Shown in pieces: positions 11,001 to 23,147 of a stretch of DNA of 64,000 nt. The notes under the pieces are model-generated. The model did not search any database and was not told the DNA's origin. It worked only from the letters and a program-made list of their open reading frames with translations. Position numbers and translations under genes: made by a program. Position 1 is the first letter of the stretch. Each line of letters starts with the position of its first letter. Source of the DNA: Apteryx mantelli (taxonomy: Eukaryota; Chordata; Aves; Apterygiformes; Apterygidae); contig NC_089979.1 in assembly GCF_036417845.1 (NCBI RefSeq), positions 23,687,958-23,751,957 of the forward strand, in the 5' to 3' direction.

Positions 11001-13792
11001 AGTCAAGCTCCTGTTTCAAGTTCTAAATCTCCCTTCTTTCCCCCAAATCTGGGGACATTTGGAGGAGTACTGTGGGGTTTGGGCCTGTCTCTAGTCTTGG
11101 GCTGCTCATCAGTGAAAAATGCCAGTTTTTGGGCATGCAACTTCTTTCAGTGCATTGTTGAAGGGCTGCCCCAACCACACACACAGATAGGGCTGTGTCT
11201 TAGTTCTTGCCTCATAAAATGTCTGCTGGGCTTTGCTAGAGTCAACTTTCCCCCAAATTGTAATCACCAGCTTTCTTAGAAGCCAGGAGTCTGAATCCAT
11301 GAAAAAGCATGATCCAAAAAATATTACATATTTAAAATAAAAATCAGCTACTGCATACTGAGAAACTTTGTAAAAAAGAGCACAGGGCTGGCACAACTTA
11401 AAATGCAGCTTTTGTCTTAAAAAGACAAAGCTAATCAAGAGGAGGAGTTCCCCATGCCAATGGCATGGCATTTGTGTTTATGAGTTAGATTAATCCTATA
11501 GTCAGTAGCAAAAACAGGCCATAACAGCAGCTCTATTTGCTCTGTGAACTGACTATTGTGAAACTATCACCTCTTGCAATAAGATTTCCAGCTTGCAAGC
11601 TAGAATTTGGAGAATAGTTTCTTCGACTGACCAAGCAGCTGCATAGCAACGAGCACCGTATGCGCTACAGGGCAGTATTTAGAGGGCTACTTCTCTAGTC
11701 TCTGTTATACTTGGAGCAGCTGCAAACATCCAAGCACACTCCTGGAAAATGCTATGCTCAAAACAGGCATATTCAGCACTCATTTGCACCCTGGTCAATC
11801 CTAAGGAACTTCTATAAGATATAAAACAGTGAACGTGAGCAATTAGTTCATCTCACGCTTATTTCAAAGCTGACACTAAAAAGGAGAAATATTACAACAG
11901 CAAGTTTTCTGATACCTCAGCAGACCTGGCCATGAAAACCTGACATAACTATGCTCCAAGCAGTATTGCTAAGAGTGCAGATGAAAAGAGAAACCACACA
12001 GCTTCCTATGGAGGATAAGGAAACCAGCTGACAATGGTGTGTAAAGCAAATCAGCTGCCTTTTCTGACTGATTGCCCAAGGGGTCTAACCTAGTTCGCTG
12101 GTGTAACACCAGGAAACTTTTTATCAGACTTATTCCAGATTGAAGGGCAGCTGGTGGGATTAGAGGGAAAGTCAGTAGAAGCTGTAGGCAGAACACACCT
12201 GAATAACTGGCTTAGAGTCACTGCACTGCAGCAACTTCAAATTCCCCAAAGGCACCAAGATTTCTACCCTCGGTTTGTGAAAACTCGCAAGGAAAACATG
12301 GGTTCTACCTTCCTAATTCTGGGTTCTGTTAAGCTCTGGTTTATACCTCTCCTAATTGGAGAGGTATAGACATGAAAAGCTTCACTGATTGTGCTCCACT
12401 GAAGGCTGGAGGAGAAGCCCCCAAACTCTGTGTGCTAGCACTGATGCCACCATACAAGGGGAATAGGCAACAGGCAGAAATGTTATGCTGGGGAAAAGGA
12501 GTTGTGTGTATCGACTAGCAAAACGAGCCTCCAAAGCATGTCGTTCAAAAGTGACAGCATGTGTCCCTAGAGCCACAAGAGATTTCTGTCACAGCACAAC
12601 CCTTCCACAGCAATATCTCATATGTGATATGGCTCACAGGTTGGTGCACAACTTCACCTTCTGCATTGACTGATCCTTGGGATCAAAGAAAATTTCACAA
12701 CCCTAACCAAAAATGCAGGAGAATAGCAAGAGGGAAGTGTCAGAGAAAACCCTACTGCTTGTGCCTTTTCCCACAGTTTGGGCAATAGGAATTCCCTTAC
12801 ACTGCTGAAGCGTCTTTATCTGTTTTTCCCTTGGGGGAAGCCATGCTGTGCAAGTAACATGAAATGAGGAGGAGACATATTATACTCAAACTCCAAACAG
12901 CCTATACTGAGGCAATATATTTATATATGACTTCTAATGGCAAATATTTTGGAGGTGATCAAAGGACTGAGCGGGGCAGGGGGAGCATTCTTCATTATAT
13001 ATTATTTTTAAGCATTACATTCCAGTAAAACAACCGGGCCTTCAGTTTTTTTCTCTCCCCCACAGAAGGTAGGAATTGACCCTGCGGAGCCAGCGGTGAC
13101 ACATGTTTGGGACCTGTCTGAGAGCTGAACCGGTCTCTCCTGTAACACAGGCACAGGCAGGAACATAGCAGCTTCCAACAGGTATTTTAAAATGGAATAG
13201 CATGAGAATCTATACTGTTCACTTTCAGAGGCTTTAGCTCCTCGTTAGTGAGGTCCTTAGTCCTTGTATCCTATTTTGTTTGCTTGTTTTCTTAAGAGAG
13301 ATAGATGTGTTGGAATCAATTTTGATGATCAGACCCAAGTGTTGGTTACCTCAGTTTCAGATGAAATGGCTTTGCTAATTTTCTGTGCCTTAGTGCCAGT
13401 TAATACTGAGAGGACTACCCACAAGTAGACACAAGCACCCCAGGCCATCATGACCTACCTCCCAGCACCTCACAGTCGCTGTCAATGCTGTCATGTACCC
13501 CCGCAAAGATGTTGGCCAGCGACGACTTGCCTACGCCATGCTCCCCGATCAGCACCACCCGGTAACAATTGGTGCCGGACTCAGAGGAGATGACAGAGTC
13601 AGACGACTCCGAGGACCAGCTTCTTCTGTAGTAATCATCAGGATTGATGGTGTATCGTTTCTGCACGTTGTATTCATTGGAGTCCTTCTGGACCAGCAGA
13701 TGCTTTCCATCGGCAGGGATGCTCCATCGCTGCTGCTGCTGCTGCAGGCCACTGTTGTTGGTGCGACGCATGGTAACGTTGTTGAGGGTCAT
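7743..13792 (-). CDS. GEM: GEM, RGK-family small GTP-binding protein (complete CDS, four coding exons)
   Basis: The joined exons 13459-13792, 10213-10286, 9508-9712 and 7743-8020 give 891 nt, which is 296 residues plus a TAA stop. This equals the length I recall for mammalian GEM. GEM is a Ras-related RGK GTPase at the plasma membrane and cytosol that binds calcium-channel beta subunits and restrains L-type channels, and it also affects Rho-kinase and the cytoskeleton (family knowledge). Visible motifs: P-loop GEHGVGKS at residues 83-90; the RGK-type DMWDNK at 131-136 in place of the usual DxxG switch II; NKSD at 191-194; ETSA at 219-222; a basic C-terminal tail; and the RGK terminal motif with Cys290 seven residues from the end and no CAAX box. 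Ser24 in RWSIP and Ser289 resemble the 14-3-3 sites of the family. The start has A at -3, and the proposed leader exon contains no ATG. Relative to the mammalian protein as I recall it, one Glu is missing at the exon 2/3 junction. Confidence 0.97.
8021..9507 (-). other. GEM intron 4
   Basis: About 1.5 kb with donor GTAAGG and acceptor CTTGCAG. It carries a probable CR1 3' fragment near 9205-9350. A GC-richer patch at 8040-8330 shows nothing recognisable. Confidence 0.9.
9205..9350 (+). mobile_element. Probable CR1 3' fragment in GEM intron 4
   Basis: ATGATGGAACTCAATAAATTTAGGAAAAGGATTATCTGACATGG, followed by GACCTGACAGGTCCTTTCCAGTCTT, resembles the 3' end of older CR1 subfamilies shared with turtles and crocodilians. 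It has no 3' microsatellite, and the start is uncertain. Confidence 0.5.
9508..9712 (-). CDS. GEM: GEM exon 4 (residues 137-204)
   Basis: This 205-nt exon starts after TTGAACAG and ends at donor GCAG|GTAAGG in phase 1. It encodes the REGEW segment, the DHCMQVGDAYLIVYSITDR core strand and the guanine-specificity motif NKSD. The junction with exon 3 is phase 0 and gives K-REGEW, where mammals have K-GENEW by recollection, with no length change. Confidence 0.95.
9713..10212 (-). other. GEM intron 3
   Basis: A short 500-bp intron with donor GTACTT and acceptor GAACAG. No feature was seen inside it. Confidence 0.9.
10213..10286 (-). CDS. GEM: GEM exon 3 (residues 112-136)
   Basis: This 74-nt exon encodes DTYERTLMVDGESATIILL followed by DMWDNK, the RGK-specific replacement of the switch II motif. 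The donor is AAG|GTACTT in phase 0. The only usable acceptor AG is at 10287-10288. The AG expected three bases further upstream from the mammalian protein is GG here (10290-10291), so the product lacks one Glu that I recall in mammalian GEM. Confidence 0.93.
10287..13458 (-). other. GEM intron 2
   Basis: 3.2 kb with donor GTAGGT and acceptor CGGAAG. It contains a perfect 11-bp inverted repeat at 12342-12368. I see no gene or recognisable mobile element in it. Confidence 0.85.
12342..12368. repeat. Perfect 11-bp inverted repeat
   Basis: Arms TATACCTCTCC (12342-12352) and GGAGAGGTATA (12358-12368) around a 5-nt loop, TAATT, inside GEM intron 2. Confidence 0.95.
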
Positions 13793-13801
13793 TTTTTACC
13801 C
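13459..13801 (-). CDS. GEM: GEM exon 2: 5' UTR end and first coding exon (residues 1-111)
   Basis: The acceptor TTTCTCACTAG ends at 13802. Nine UTR bases follow, then ATG at 13790-13792. The exon ends at 13459 with donor GTAGGT in phase 1. It encodes the N-terminal extension, including a run of five Gln from CAG codons at residues 17-21, the RWSIP motif, the serine-rich RRSWSS segment and the P-loop. The plus-strand reading frame through this region is only the antisense shadow. Confidence 0.95.
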
Positions 13802-15774
13802 CTAGTGAGAAACACGGAAACCACAAATGTCACCACAAAGCATTTAGAAATGTGTTAACTCCCTCTTCTTAACTTCAATGCAGCATGTCCTGCTCTTCTA
13901 TGGGGACCTAGTATACAACAAAAGAAAAATGAGACTTTCTGCACTTCTTTGTTGCTGCTGGTACACAAAGAAATATTCTAGTTAGTGAGTCAGAGCCATG
14001 GCTTTCGTCCTAGGGAGGATACCACCCTCATACGCTAAATCCTAGCTTTGTTTAGCCTTTGCAGGCTCACTGCTCTACTAGGTGCAGTGCAGCCCTGGAG
14101 GTAGCACATCATGCTGTGTCCCAGGAGGAGAAGGAAGGGGCAACATTCACCAGCACTGTCGTGCCTGGGAACGTGCATACTGCTGCGTCCCCGCCGAGAC
14201 AGCTGATGGCATAGGCGGCACCTATAGGTGCTGGTCCCTTCCCTTGGTGCACAACTGGGGGCAAACAGAGGGACCAGCCCCCGTGGCCTCCAGTTCCCAA
14301 AGCAGCTGGGTGTACAGGGTGGGCACAGGCACACCCTACGGCTGTGCCCCGTTCCCTACTCACTCCTGGCACAGACAGACTGATCCCTCCAGCAATGTCA
14401 GCTGCACACACAATCACAAAATAAATCCCATTTTGCTTGCAGCATCGCTCCCATTTTCTCAGTTAAGAGTTGAATCTTTTGGGAAAGCAAGAGGTGTCAC
14501 ATGCTAGACAACCCTCATACTAGAAAAGAACGATGCAAGCAAGTCTTGCTATGATGTATTTTGAATGGATTTTGATCTCATCTATAGCAGGGTAAACAAA
14601 AACTGACTACTGCACAGAGTGGCATTTTGGGCAGTAGAAGTGAGGACTCAGTCAAGCTTTTCTGAGGAGGTACTGAATCTGACCTCTAAAGAAGGTGTCA
14701 CTGGGAGAAAAAGCTCATAAAGTTACAGATATTATATCAATAACTTAATTTACCACAAAACCAGCTAGCTTACATTATCCAAGCTTGTTTGCTCACCTTA
14801 CATAGCTAGTTAGCTCACCTTACCTGCGCATGGCTCTTAATTACATTTTATTTTGCAAACTCTATTTTGTCTTCGTTGGAGGCATGTAGTGATGTCATTC
14901 TCACAGGCCAAGAGCTACTATTTTTAGGAAAGTTACTTTGATGCATTCCAGTTCCCAAAGTGACAGTTATTTAGACATTTTACTTTTTGGCATATGTCTG
15001 ATGTTTCTTAGCTCTCTTCTCCATATTAATAAATAGCATATCTGTCTGCACAATGCATCAGGCCACTTTCAATAACAAATTTTGAATATTTTGAATAAGA
15101 AGTAGTGAATGAAAATAAGTGCAGCAACACATCAAAACGATATGTACAAATCGTTTTTCCTATTCACATACAGCTTTCTGAAAACTTCTTAGAATAAATG
15201 CACAACAGGTCATAGAACAAATATGCAGAAAAAGCACACTCTAAGTGAACTTATCCCAACTTATGCAATATTTTCTCTGTGATGCACAGTACCTTGTGGC
15301 AAAATTAGATCATATGCATAGTCCTAGTCACAGTAACTTTGCCAGGAAAAAAATATATCTAACTAGAAACTAAGCACAAAGCAAAGACTGCTTCACAAAC
15401 AAAATGAAATTTTTACCACACTTTAATTTGAAAATCCACTCTTTTCTTATAGTTTCCTCACTGAAAAGATGCATAAGAAAAGCCAGCTTTAATTCAGTCA
15501 AACAATAAACAGACTAAATGACTATCTTCAATTAACAGTCAATCAATAAATAGTCCCAATCATAAACATTTTATAATTTTTTTCCTTAACAAATTATCAT
15601 CCTTTATTAAACAAATCCAAATGAGACAAAGTCTTATAACTCACTATTGCACATAGCATTCCCAGTTCAAATTATTTTTCATACCACAAACTGCATTTAG
15701 CTGTTTGGGGCTATAGTTTATCTGTAGTAAAATCCTGCATTCGGACCAACGTATTTCAGCCAACATTGCCTTAC
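13802..15774 (-). other. GEM intron 1
   Basis: About 2 kb between the inferred leader exon and exon 2, flanked by GTAAGG and CTCACTAG. A GC-richer block at about 14040-14400 yields overlapping reading frames on both strands, with no recognisable protein and no codon-like conservation visible. The rest is AT-rich and unremarkable. Confidence 0.55.
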
Positions 15775-15895
15775 TTTTGCTGGGTTCTTCCCCACAGCCA
15801 GGTCCTTTGCTCTCCCTGCCCTTCTCTCTCAGTGCAGTGTGATACACTGAACTGGTCTGCCCAAGTAAATCCTCTTCTGCTTATGGGCTGCCTCT
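15775..15895 (-). other. GEM: Probable GEM non-coding exon 1
   Basis: Mammalian GEM begins with a non-coding exon (family knowledge). Here a stretch of about 120 nt starts roughly 30 bp downstream of a TATA box and ends at a good donor, CAAAA|GTAAGG (GT at 15773-15774). It contains no ATG on the minus strand, so after splicing to 13801 the first start codon is the GEM ATG. The 5' end is inferred from TATA spacing only. Confidence 0.55.
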
Positions 15896-15917
15896 TTAAG
15901 TCGCTCTCAGCAAACCT

Positions 15918-15966
15918 GGTTTATATTAAGCCCATCTGATCAGGGACAGGGCTTTTCCGTGACGTG
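15918..15966 (-). promoter_or_regulatory. Putative GEM core promoter: TATA box and CRE-like site
   Basis: The minus strand reads TATAAA at 15920-15925. A CRE-type TGACGTG lies about 35 bp upstream (15960-15966, plus-strand reading; CACGTCA on the gene strand). An E-box CAGCTG follows near 15997-16002. GEM is known as an immediate-early, cAMP/calcium-inducible gene, which fits a TATA plus CRE design. No CpG island is present. Confidence 0.5.
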
Positions 15967-18900
15967 TTTGGCTTTTCCATACAACAGCCAGCCCCCAGCT
16001 GGGAGGAAGTGGAGATGCAGAAGAGCAAAAACTTACAATCTCAAAAGCCTTCCTTGAAATCATATGATTCTCCTCATATTGCCAGTAAAATAAACACGTT
16101 TGGTTCTTAAATGATGAAAACAGGAAAGTGGAAAAAACCAAAATGATACATTCTATTTCATCATAATTCCGTTTTTCAGTCAAGTGTTATTAAAACTGAT
16201 GATGTTTAAAAAATGACATAAGTTTTATTAATGCATAAGATGCTGCAAACGTGCTATGTTCTCTGTCTGCAAAATGCAATGGACTATCTGCTGGACAAAA
16301 TGTTTCTTTGGAATAAAATATTGCAATGTTACTTTGAAGATATCTTAAAAGTAGGATGATTATTCTGTTTTTCTGAGAAAGAAGTTCTAATACATAAGAT
16401 CCTATTTTTCATGTTTTTCTTAGCCTCCAAGTCACTGCATCCAGTTTTCAGAGTCACATAATCAGTTCTCACTTCTGCTTTAACCCTTTACTAGCAATGG
16501 CTTAAAAAAATAGCTGACCACACGTTCTGTGTTACTCCAGCTTTACAGTGGCATAGATATATCAGCATTAACAAGTCAGAGTAGCAGAGTGCTTATGCAG
16601 TCCACAGTTTATTAGGAAAGATGAATATATAGTGTATATGGTGCAAAACAAGGGTCTGCTCCTTAAATTTTAATAACAAATTAATATGATTGATAAATAA
16701 TAAAAAAATTGTAATGCCACTGGGTTACACTTCTAACAACATACAGAAAAAATTTCTCAATTAACAAAAAAAAATTATAAACTTCCACAGAACTACTTGG
16801 TAAGGATACCACAAGTTATATAAAAGTATATGGAAACTCTATAGTCAACTCTCAATTATCTAAATTCTGGGTTAACTACAATGAGCTCAAAAACGAGCTC
16901 CAAAAGTTTTCCTTTCTATTTACAATCTCCTGGTTACTCTATTGACACCCCAAATCAACAGGTGACTGTAATTTTTATACCGCACTTTAGTCCAAAGATC
17001 CATTTCTGAACAAGGGGAAGAATATTTTTTTCATGACCCCATTCTTTTCAGTTACAGACAAGGAAGCCTTTAATTAGCCATGTATCTTTATTAAAGAGAA
17101 CAGTGATATGCAGAAAAGAACGTCTAGTACTATGTTTGCTGTCTAGCACTTATTTCACATACCTCCACATTTTTATGCTTTGATTAAAACTTGTAAAACT
17201 GATTTGTTTTCCAGTGAAAAGGTGGACATTTAGGAAATTCTGCAATTGAAATATGCTTGCTTTATTTCCCCTTTGGCTTTGTTGCATTCCCGTGTCTTTC
17301 ATGGGGATTTGCAGGGACCTTCTGAGTCTCTTCTCAAGCCTAAAGAGACGAGAGCCCGATAGAGACCATGCCCAATTCAAGCATATTACTTTCCCAAAGT
17401 ATATGCTTATATTAATGTACATGGAAATTATTCAGATCTATTAGCGGGGTACTTGGACAAAACTTACTGCTTGGCAGTATCTGAGCTGGTCCCGGATCCT
17501 ACGTCCCCACTCACCGGTCCCCAGCACAGCTGGCTCCGAGTCTTCGCTGCCATGCGGTCACCTCAAAGAGCACAAAATAGCAGCTCCCGCTGCACGGCAT
17601 GTATGCAACAGCTGCTAATACTCACTGTACAGCATGGCAAAACCCCACAAAAGCTCTGTCAGGGAAAGTTCAGTGTCACCTTTATGGGGTGGCCAGCAGT
17701 TTCTAGGGGGAACGCCTCGTTCTTTTGCTGCCAGCACACTCAGCTTCCCTTCCAAAGTTGCTCTTTTTTTTGAAATGTGCTGGAAACCCTGAAGGTGAGT
17801 TCATGGCTGGAGGACTGTGTTCTGCATCTTGGATCCATTTAGCTCTCTTTAACTTGTCTGTAATTTGTCACTACGTGTAAAAAAGCAAAACATATCCACC
17901 ACTGGAATGGAGAGTTTTATAGCGAGATTGATCTAAGCAGAACCGTAGGCTCTAACGTCTCACCCAAATGTTTAACTTATATCATAGTAGAAAGCACAGA
18001 CAGTAGAAATAAAGCAAAGTCAGAAAAGCATTTGTGTTTAGTTATGATTAGTCTTAGATCAGGAATTGCTAGACATCATCTTGCATAAATTCTTCATAAA
18101 ATTCAAGGCAGACAAAGAAAACATGGTTCTCTAGCGATCACACAATATATCTCTTCTATAAAATCGTCCATAGGGATTGTCCCAGCCATAACATGAAGTG
18201 TTTGTACTTGGGAAACTTGCACATGTTTTCCCTTGTGCTTTCTCTTCTGAACCTATTTCCAGTTTTGCCACCTTGACAATTAGCTCTCCATGCCCATTCT
18301 AAACTACAAGATGCCTCCTTTCCTCCTATAATGAAGACATCAGTCATTCCTCAGGTAATGCCATCAGCACCCATGAATTTCAATCATTACGACTGTGGAG
18401 AATATGTTTTTTACTTTTTTTAAAGCTGGGGAGATGTGCAGCCTTCTAAGCCTCCTGGCACTTACAAGGGATAACAGCAGGATGACTAATGAAGCACATG
18501 AACTGAGCCTTTCTCAATAAGGCTGATTAGAGGCTTAAATTTCCAAATACAATCCAATAGACTGATGGATGCACATGTGGCCCTGGATAGCTCTGTCCTC
18601 TTGCACTCTTTGCTGGTCAATGGTTCTGCAACTAAAACTGCCTGAGATACAGGCACGAGAAGAGACAAGCACAAGGCCAGGGGCTGTCATAAAGCACAGG
18701 AGTGCTCAGGGCAGCCAGCTGGAGCAATATTAAAGCTCAGAGCGATTGCTTTTTACTTGTTATAACCATTCTATGCCTCAGTAATCATGTCTTAAAGGAA
18801 CGCTCCCTGCAGCGAGGATGAAATAAACATTGCAGAGTAGCAGCTCTGCAATCCCTCTCTGGCCAGTTGCAATTAGAGCAGGTGATGCCCAGAGCAATTA

Positions 18901-19044
18901 GGCAGAAATTTTCCATAGGATATAAAACAGAAGTGTTTTTTAGCTGATATTAAACTAGCCATTTTGTTTTTATGTACAGGAAGGCAAGAGTAGCTCCTCA
19001 AATTGCCTCCTAGCTTGAGGATCATGCTTAGAGAAGGCCTGAAT

Positions 19045-19320
19045 CAACTTGGAGGGGGAGGAAAATGCAAGAGGAAAAAAAACAAAAAAAGGAGGAACAA
19101 CAAAATTCAGATTTGTTTTAATAGAAATAGAACAAAGAGTGTCTGAAATTACACTCCCTCCCTATACATTTAGGAGAAGAATATTTGTTCATTTTTCCCA
19201 TCAGAGGACCCGATCTGGTGAACTGTGTTCCCAACAGTTGCTTGCAAAGGCAGTGAATTGGTTCCACCACCTTCCTCTCCTCCATATCATAGCAGCATTT
19301 TACACTTTTCACCATTTCTC
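19045..19320 (+). repeat. Diverged direct repeat, copy A
   Basis: It shares with 19795-20050 the order AATCAACTTGG-GGGGAGG, a TTTTAA-rich block, GAACTGTGTTCCCAACAGTTG, CTTGCAAAGGCAGTGAATTGG, TTCCACCACCTTCC and CAGCATTTTACA. The most similar 90 bp are about 80% identical by eye. Confidence 0.6.
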
Positions 19321-19794
19321 ACATCTGTCAGTTTTGGCTGGCCAGTAGACAGTTCTCAGCCCCAGCAATAGCATCAGCTAATACTTCAGCAATGGAAAGA
19401 AATGTTTTTGGATATCTAAGCATGATGCTGGGCTGGATAGTGCAGGACACGCTGGGAGTACCCCCAGTTATTATAAGCCTTAGCAGAGCTGCTCTAGGGT
19501 CACCACCCGTTCCTGCAGCGCGGTGGGTCACAGGCAGCTCAGTAAGCAAGGACAGAGCAAAGAGCACAGATACATGTGAGAATTAGACCCATAGCAACAG
19601 GACCCAAAACTTATTTACACCAGCTTGCATCCCCAGCTTTGCCTTTGGCTTTCCTGCTTCACACCCAGCGACTGGGTAAGAAGTTCCACACTGAGCAGGA
19701 AAGGTAAGGGGGGAGAAAGTAGTCTGAAATCAGGAGGAATGAGCTAGGTAAATGAAGGGTTATGAGCCTGGGGAGAGCTGTCAAGGGTCTTAAT

Positions 19795-20050
19795 CAAGTT
19801 GGGGAGAGGGGAGAGAAAGAGACTCAGAAATTAAGCAATAATAAAAATTTGATTTATTTTAAGGGAAACATAAGCACGAGCATTTTAAAGTGTTCCACCA
19901 CCAAAAAAAGATGTTTAACTAAAAGTCCCCTGCTCCCCTTGGAAGAGCAGGTTTGATAGACTGTATTTCCAGCAATTGCTTGCAAAGGGCACTGAATTTG
20001 TTCCACCACCTTCCTTTTTCCCACACTGCAGCAGCATTTCAATTTTTTAA
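19795..20050 (+). repeat. Diverged direct repeat, copy B
   Basis: Partner of 19045-19320 at an offset of roughly 740 bp. The conserved end reads GACTGTATTTCCAGCAATTG, CTTGCAAAGGGCACTGAATTTG, TTCCACCACCTTCC. The family is not recognised. Confidence 0.6.
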
Positions 20051-22851
20051 ATGATCACCGAAGGCAGAAAATGATCCTTTGATGACGGAGCACAGGGATA
20101 GGGAAGAAGCACTGATTTGTACTTCTTATGCATAAGATAGCATTGAAGGTAAAACCCAGCACTGGAGCTTTCAGGGAACAGGATTGTGCTTAATAAGCTA
20201 CCTCACTAGGGATCCCCTCATTAGTCTATTACTTGCAGATAATCTGGATTCTGATGTCCCAAAAGAAAGGTCTAACTCATATCTGTCCACTGCAGAGTCC
20301 TTATGACTGTAGCGAATGGGGAAAATACCTTTTGGCCGCTCTTGCATTAAGCAGACACAGCAGAACATTAAGCAAAGACTGAGAAGTGAGCAGTCAACAG
20401 AAGCAATGCCGCTCAGCTTATAATAAAATACAAGTTATTTGTTAGTCTGGTTAACTGAAAAGAAAAGCAAATCAAAAGAAGTTATTTGCAGTGGGAAAAA
20501 AGAATGATAAAGAGTGAATGGCAAAACAGAATTATTTCAGTAAGATTTGTTTAGAAAAAGAACTGCCTATTTCCTGCCCTTGCATTGAATGATGGTAAAG
20601 AATTCTGCTGATAATTGTCCACAGAAAAGGGTTACATCACCTATGACATAAATAAATGTGTTTTTCAAATGGAATCAATGCAAATGAAAAAATTGTAATA
20701 TTCTAATAATAGTAGGATGTGTGTTAGCCATAAGTGTTCTTCAAAATCAGAGCTGAAAAAGCCTTCAGAAAAATGGTACCAGTGTAGAGCATTTTTGCAG
20801 TTATGATCATTGCAGTACATCACAGTTCACAGAGGAATCAGGCTGATGAGTCACGGTCGCCTTTCCAACCACAGGAAACCTGGTTTGCCATAAAAAAATC
20901 CTGCTTGCTTTTACAATATTAAGTCATGATGGTAATTTAATGATAGACAACTTCTGTATCAGCAAACTGTAGGCTAGAAACTGTCAACGGCATAATCTAG
21001 GTCTCTGTTCTTCTGAACTGTTGAAGAGAAATTCAGAAGAAAGTCTTCTGGTCCAGCTGGAGTTTCTTCCTCTTCGTCGTGATACCCAGGACTCTCCCAC
21101 CAATAGCAATCGGCAATGGTTACCAAGAATCAGGGGCACTCAGTTAACTTGTTTCATCTCACTGGAAAATACAAAGAAAGCTCTCAGTAATCAGCCTATG
21201 AAAGCAAATTTACTTCAGAAATATTCCATGTGATGGCCAGGGACTTGACCTGCAGGTCCTTGGGGTTGGTGTTTGAAGGAAAACAGTGATATTTCAGCAG
21301 TGGCTTCCCTGTAGATCTTACCCTAATCTCCAGGGGGGCTTGCTCCAAATGTCATAATTACCTGTCAGCTTTTAATGCCATTTTCTTCTGTTCACCATAC
21401 AAAAAAACACATTCCCCGAGTAGCACCCCCCGGGTTGTTTTCTGATGGCATTTCTCTGTGCGATTAGCCTATCTGCAGCGGGAGGAGGCTGCCTCATTTC
21501 ACATGTGCGCTGCTCAGCTTTCCGCAGACACAAGGAGTTTTGCTCTGCAACCCATGTAAACACCAGATTGCCAAATTCCTCCCGCTTTTACATCACACAG
21601 GGCGTTTTGAGCCCATTATCTGCTTAGAGGAATCCCTGCCATGCGCTTCGCGGCCAGGCCTGCCGGGTATTAGCGCACGCTGAGCCTGGACATGTTATTA
21701 GCTGACAGCCAGGGAGGGAAGCTGCGGGGGCACCCTGCCCTTACGCAGCCGCCCAGCGCCTGCCCCCAGACCGGGCATCCCCCCCACCGCCGCCACCAGC
21801 ACAGGGGGACAGCAGCTCCCAGTGCCAGTGCACAGACACCGAGTTGTCCTTCTCCTCTGTGTCCTGATCACCCAAAACGTATTTTCAGCATTCAGCAAAC
21901 GGGAAACCTATATGCTGTGCTGGTGTAAGCTCACTGCATCTGTAGGGCCGTAGCAGTGGACAGGTTTGTTGCAGAAGCGAATACAGCCCAGGGTGTCCTG
22001 TCCCTCTGCCCTTAGCGCTGTTTCAATCAGAGAAGTGGTTACACTCGGTTCCTGTTCAGCCAAGGCACACAGCTGAGCTCAGCTGGGCAGGTTTCAGCCA
22101 GGCTTGTTGTTCACATCAACACCAGGAGAAAGGTGAAGTTAAAAATGCATGATACAGGTTGGATCGTGATGCTTAAACCAACTAGTCTCTTCTTCCTAAG
22201 CAAGGTCAAGCTACAGCTGGAGTACGGCTGCCAGGTATCGCGTCCCTCCCCTGCGTTCTCCCTACCATGTAGATGATGAACAGCAGCAAAACTGCAGCTA
22301 AATATGGTCTGCTTTGAGAGGTTCAGTAACGCTGTCCTGCCCTCAGTTACAGTGTCCTTTACTCAGGACCCCTGTTCCCGTGCTTGGCTGCGCGCTCGCT
22401 GCTCACCGCGCAAACGCCTAGCGAAGTGATGGTTCATGGGACCATGGGATCATGTGCGGTGATTCACGGCCGTGTTTGGATTTTCTGGCTCCCAGGCTTG
22501 TGTTTATCAGCAAAACACACACCCTCTGCCGCATCAGAATGTAAGTGGCTTGGAGCCACCCGAAATGCCTTTTAGCAAGATGCTGTATACGGTCAGATAT
22601 AATTAATGTCTATTTAATTGAACAACAGCACCTCTTTAATTTACATAGCTTTACTCCTTTGTCATTTAGTGTGCACTTTCCACTTTCCCAGAATTAAAGA
22701 TGTGACAATGAACAAATACTTGAAGATATGTTCTTTTTTTTTTTTTTTTAAGATCTAATTCTTCATCTGTGTTATACTGTTTTCAGCATAGGGCAACTGA
22801 GTGCCAGGCCCTGCAGGTAGAATTCATTTAACATAATTTAAATTAGTTGTC

Positions 22852-23032
22852 TTGGTTCCCAAAGGGAACCAGGGTTAAACAGGCACCTCCAGGATGATAC
22901 ATCTAATACAGGTAGCATGAATCATCCCTGGAGGTGCCTCTCTCTTCCCAACAGACAGCAGAGGGAACTTGGGAAGATGAATCTCTTGGCACTAATATTA
23001 GCCTTAAAGTTAACTGTCTACAAGTTAGACAG
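22852..23032. repeat. Cluster of four hairpins
   Basis: Arms: GGTTCCC/GGGAACC (22854-22870); AGGCACCTCCAGGATGAT at 22881-22898 against 22921-22939 with one bulged C and a 22-nt loop; CTTCCCAA/TTGGGAAG (22944-22951 and 22969-22976); CTGTCTA/TAGACAG (23014-23020 and 23026-23032). No known RNA family is recognised. Confidence 0.8.
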
Positions 23033-23147
23033 CCACTCAAGTGAAATGAATCTATCCCTAACAACTTAAAGGCAAATTTTAACCAGTGTCTTTTGAGATG
23101 TACAGTATGTAAGACAGGTTTTAACATGCAATCATCACAGAAGCAAT

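Noticed and set aside
13493-13858. Plus-strand frame of 121 codons
   Set aside because: It is the antisense shadow of GEM exon 2.
14035-14507. Frames of 141 (+) and 102/99 (-) codons inside GEM intron 1
   Set aside because: Same pattern of GC-rich, mutually antisense frames. Their low-complexity Cys/Pro/Gly-rich content matches nothing known.
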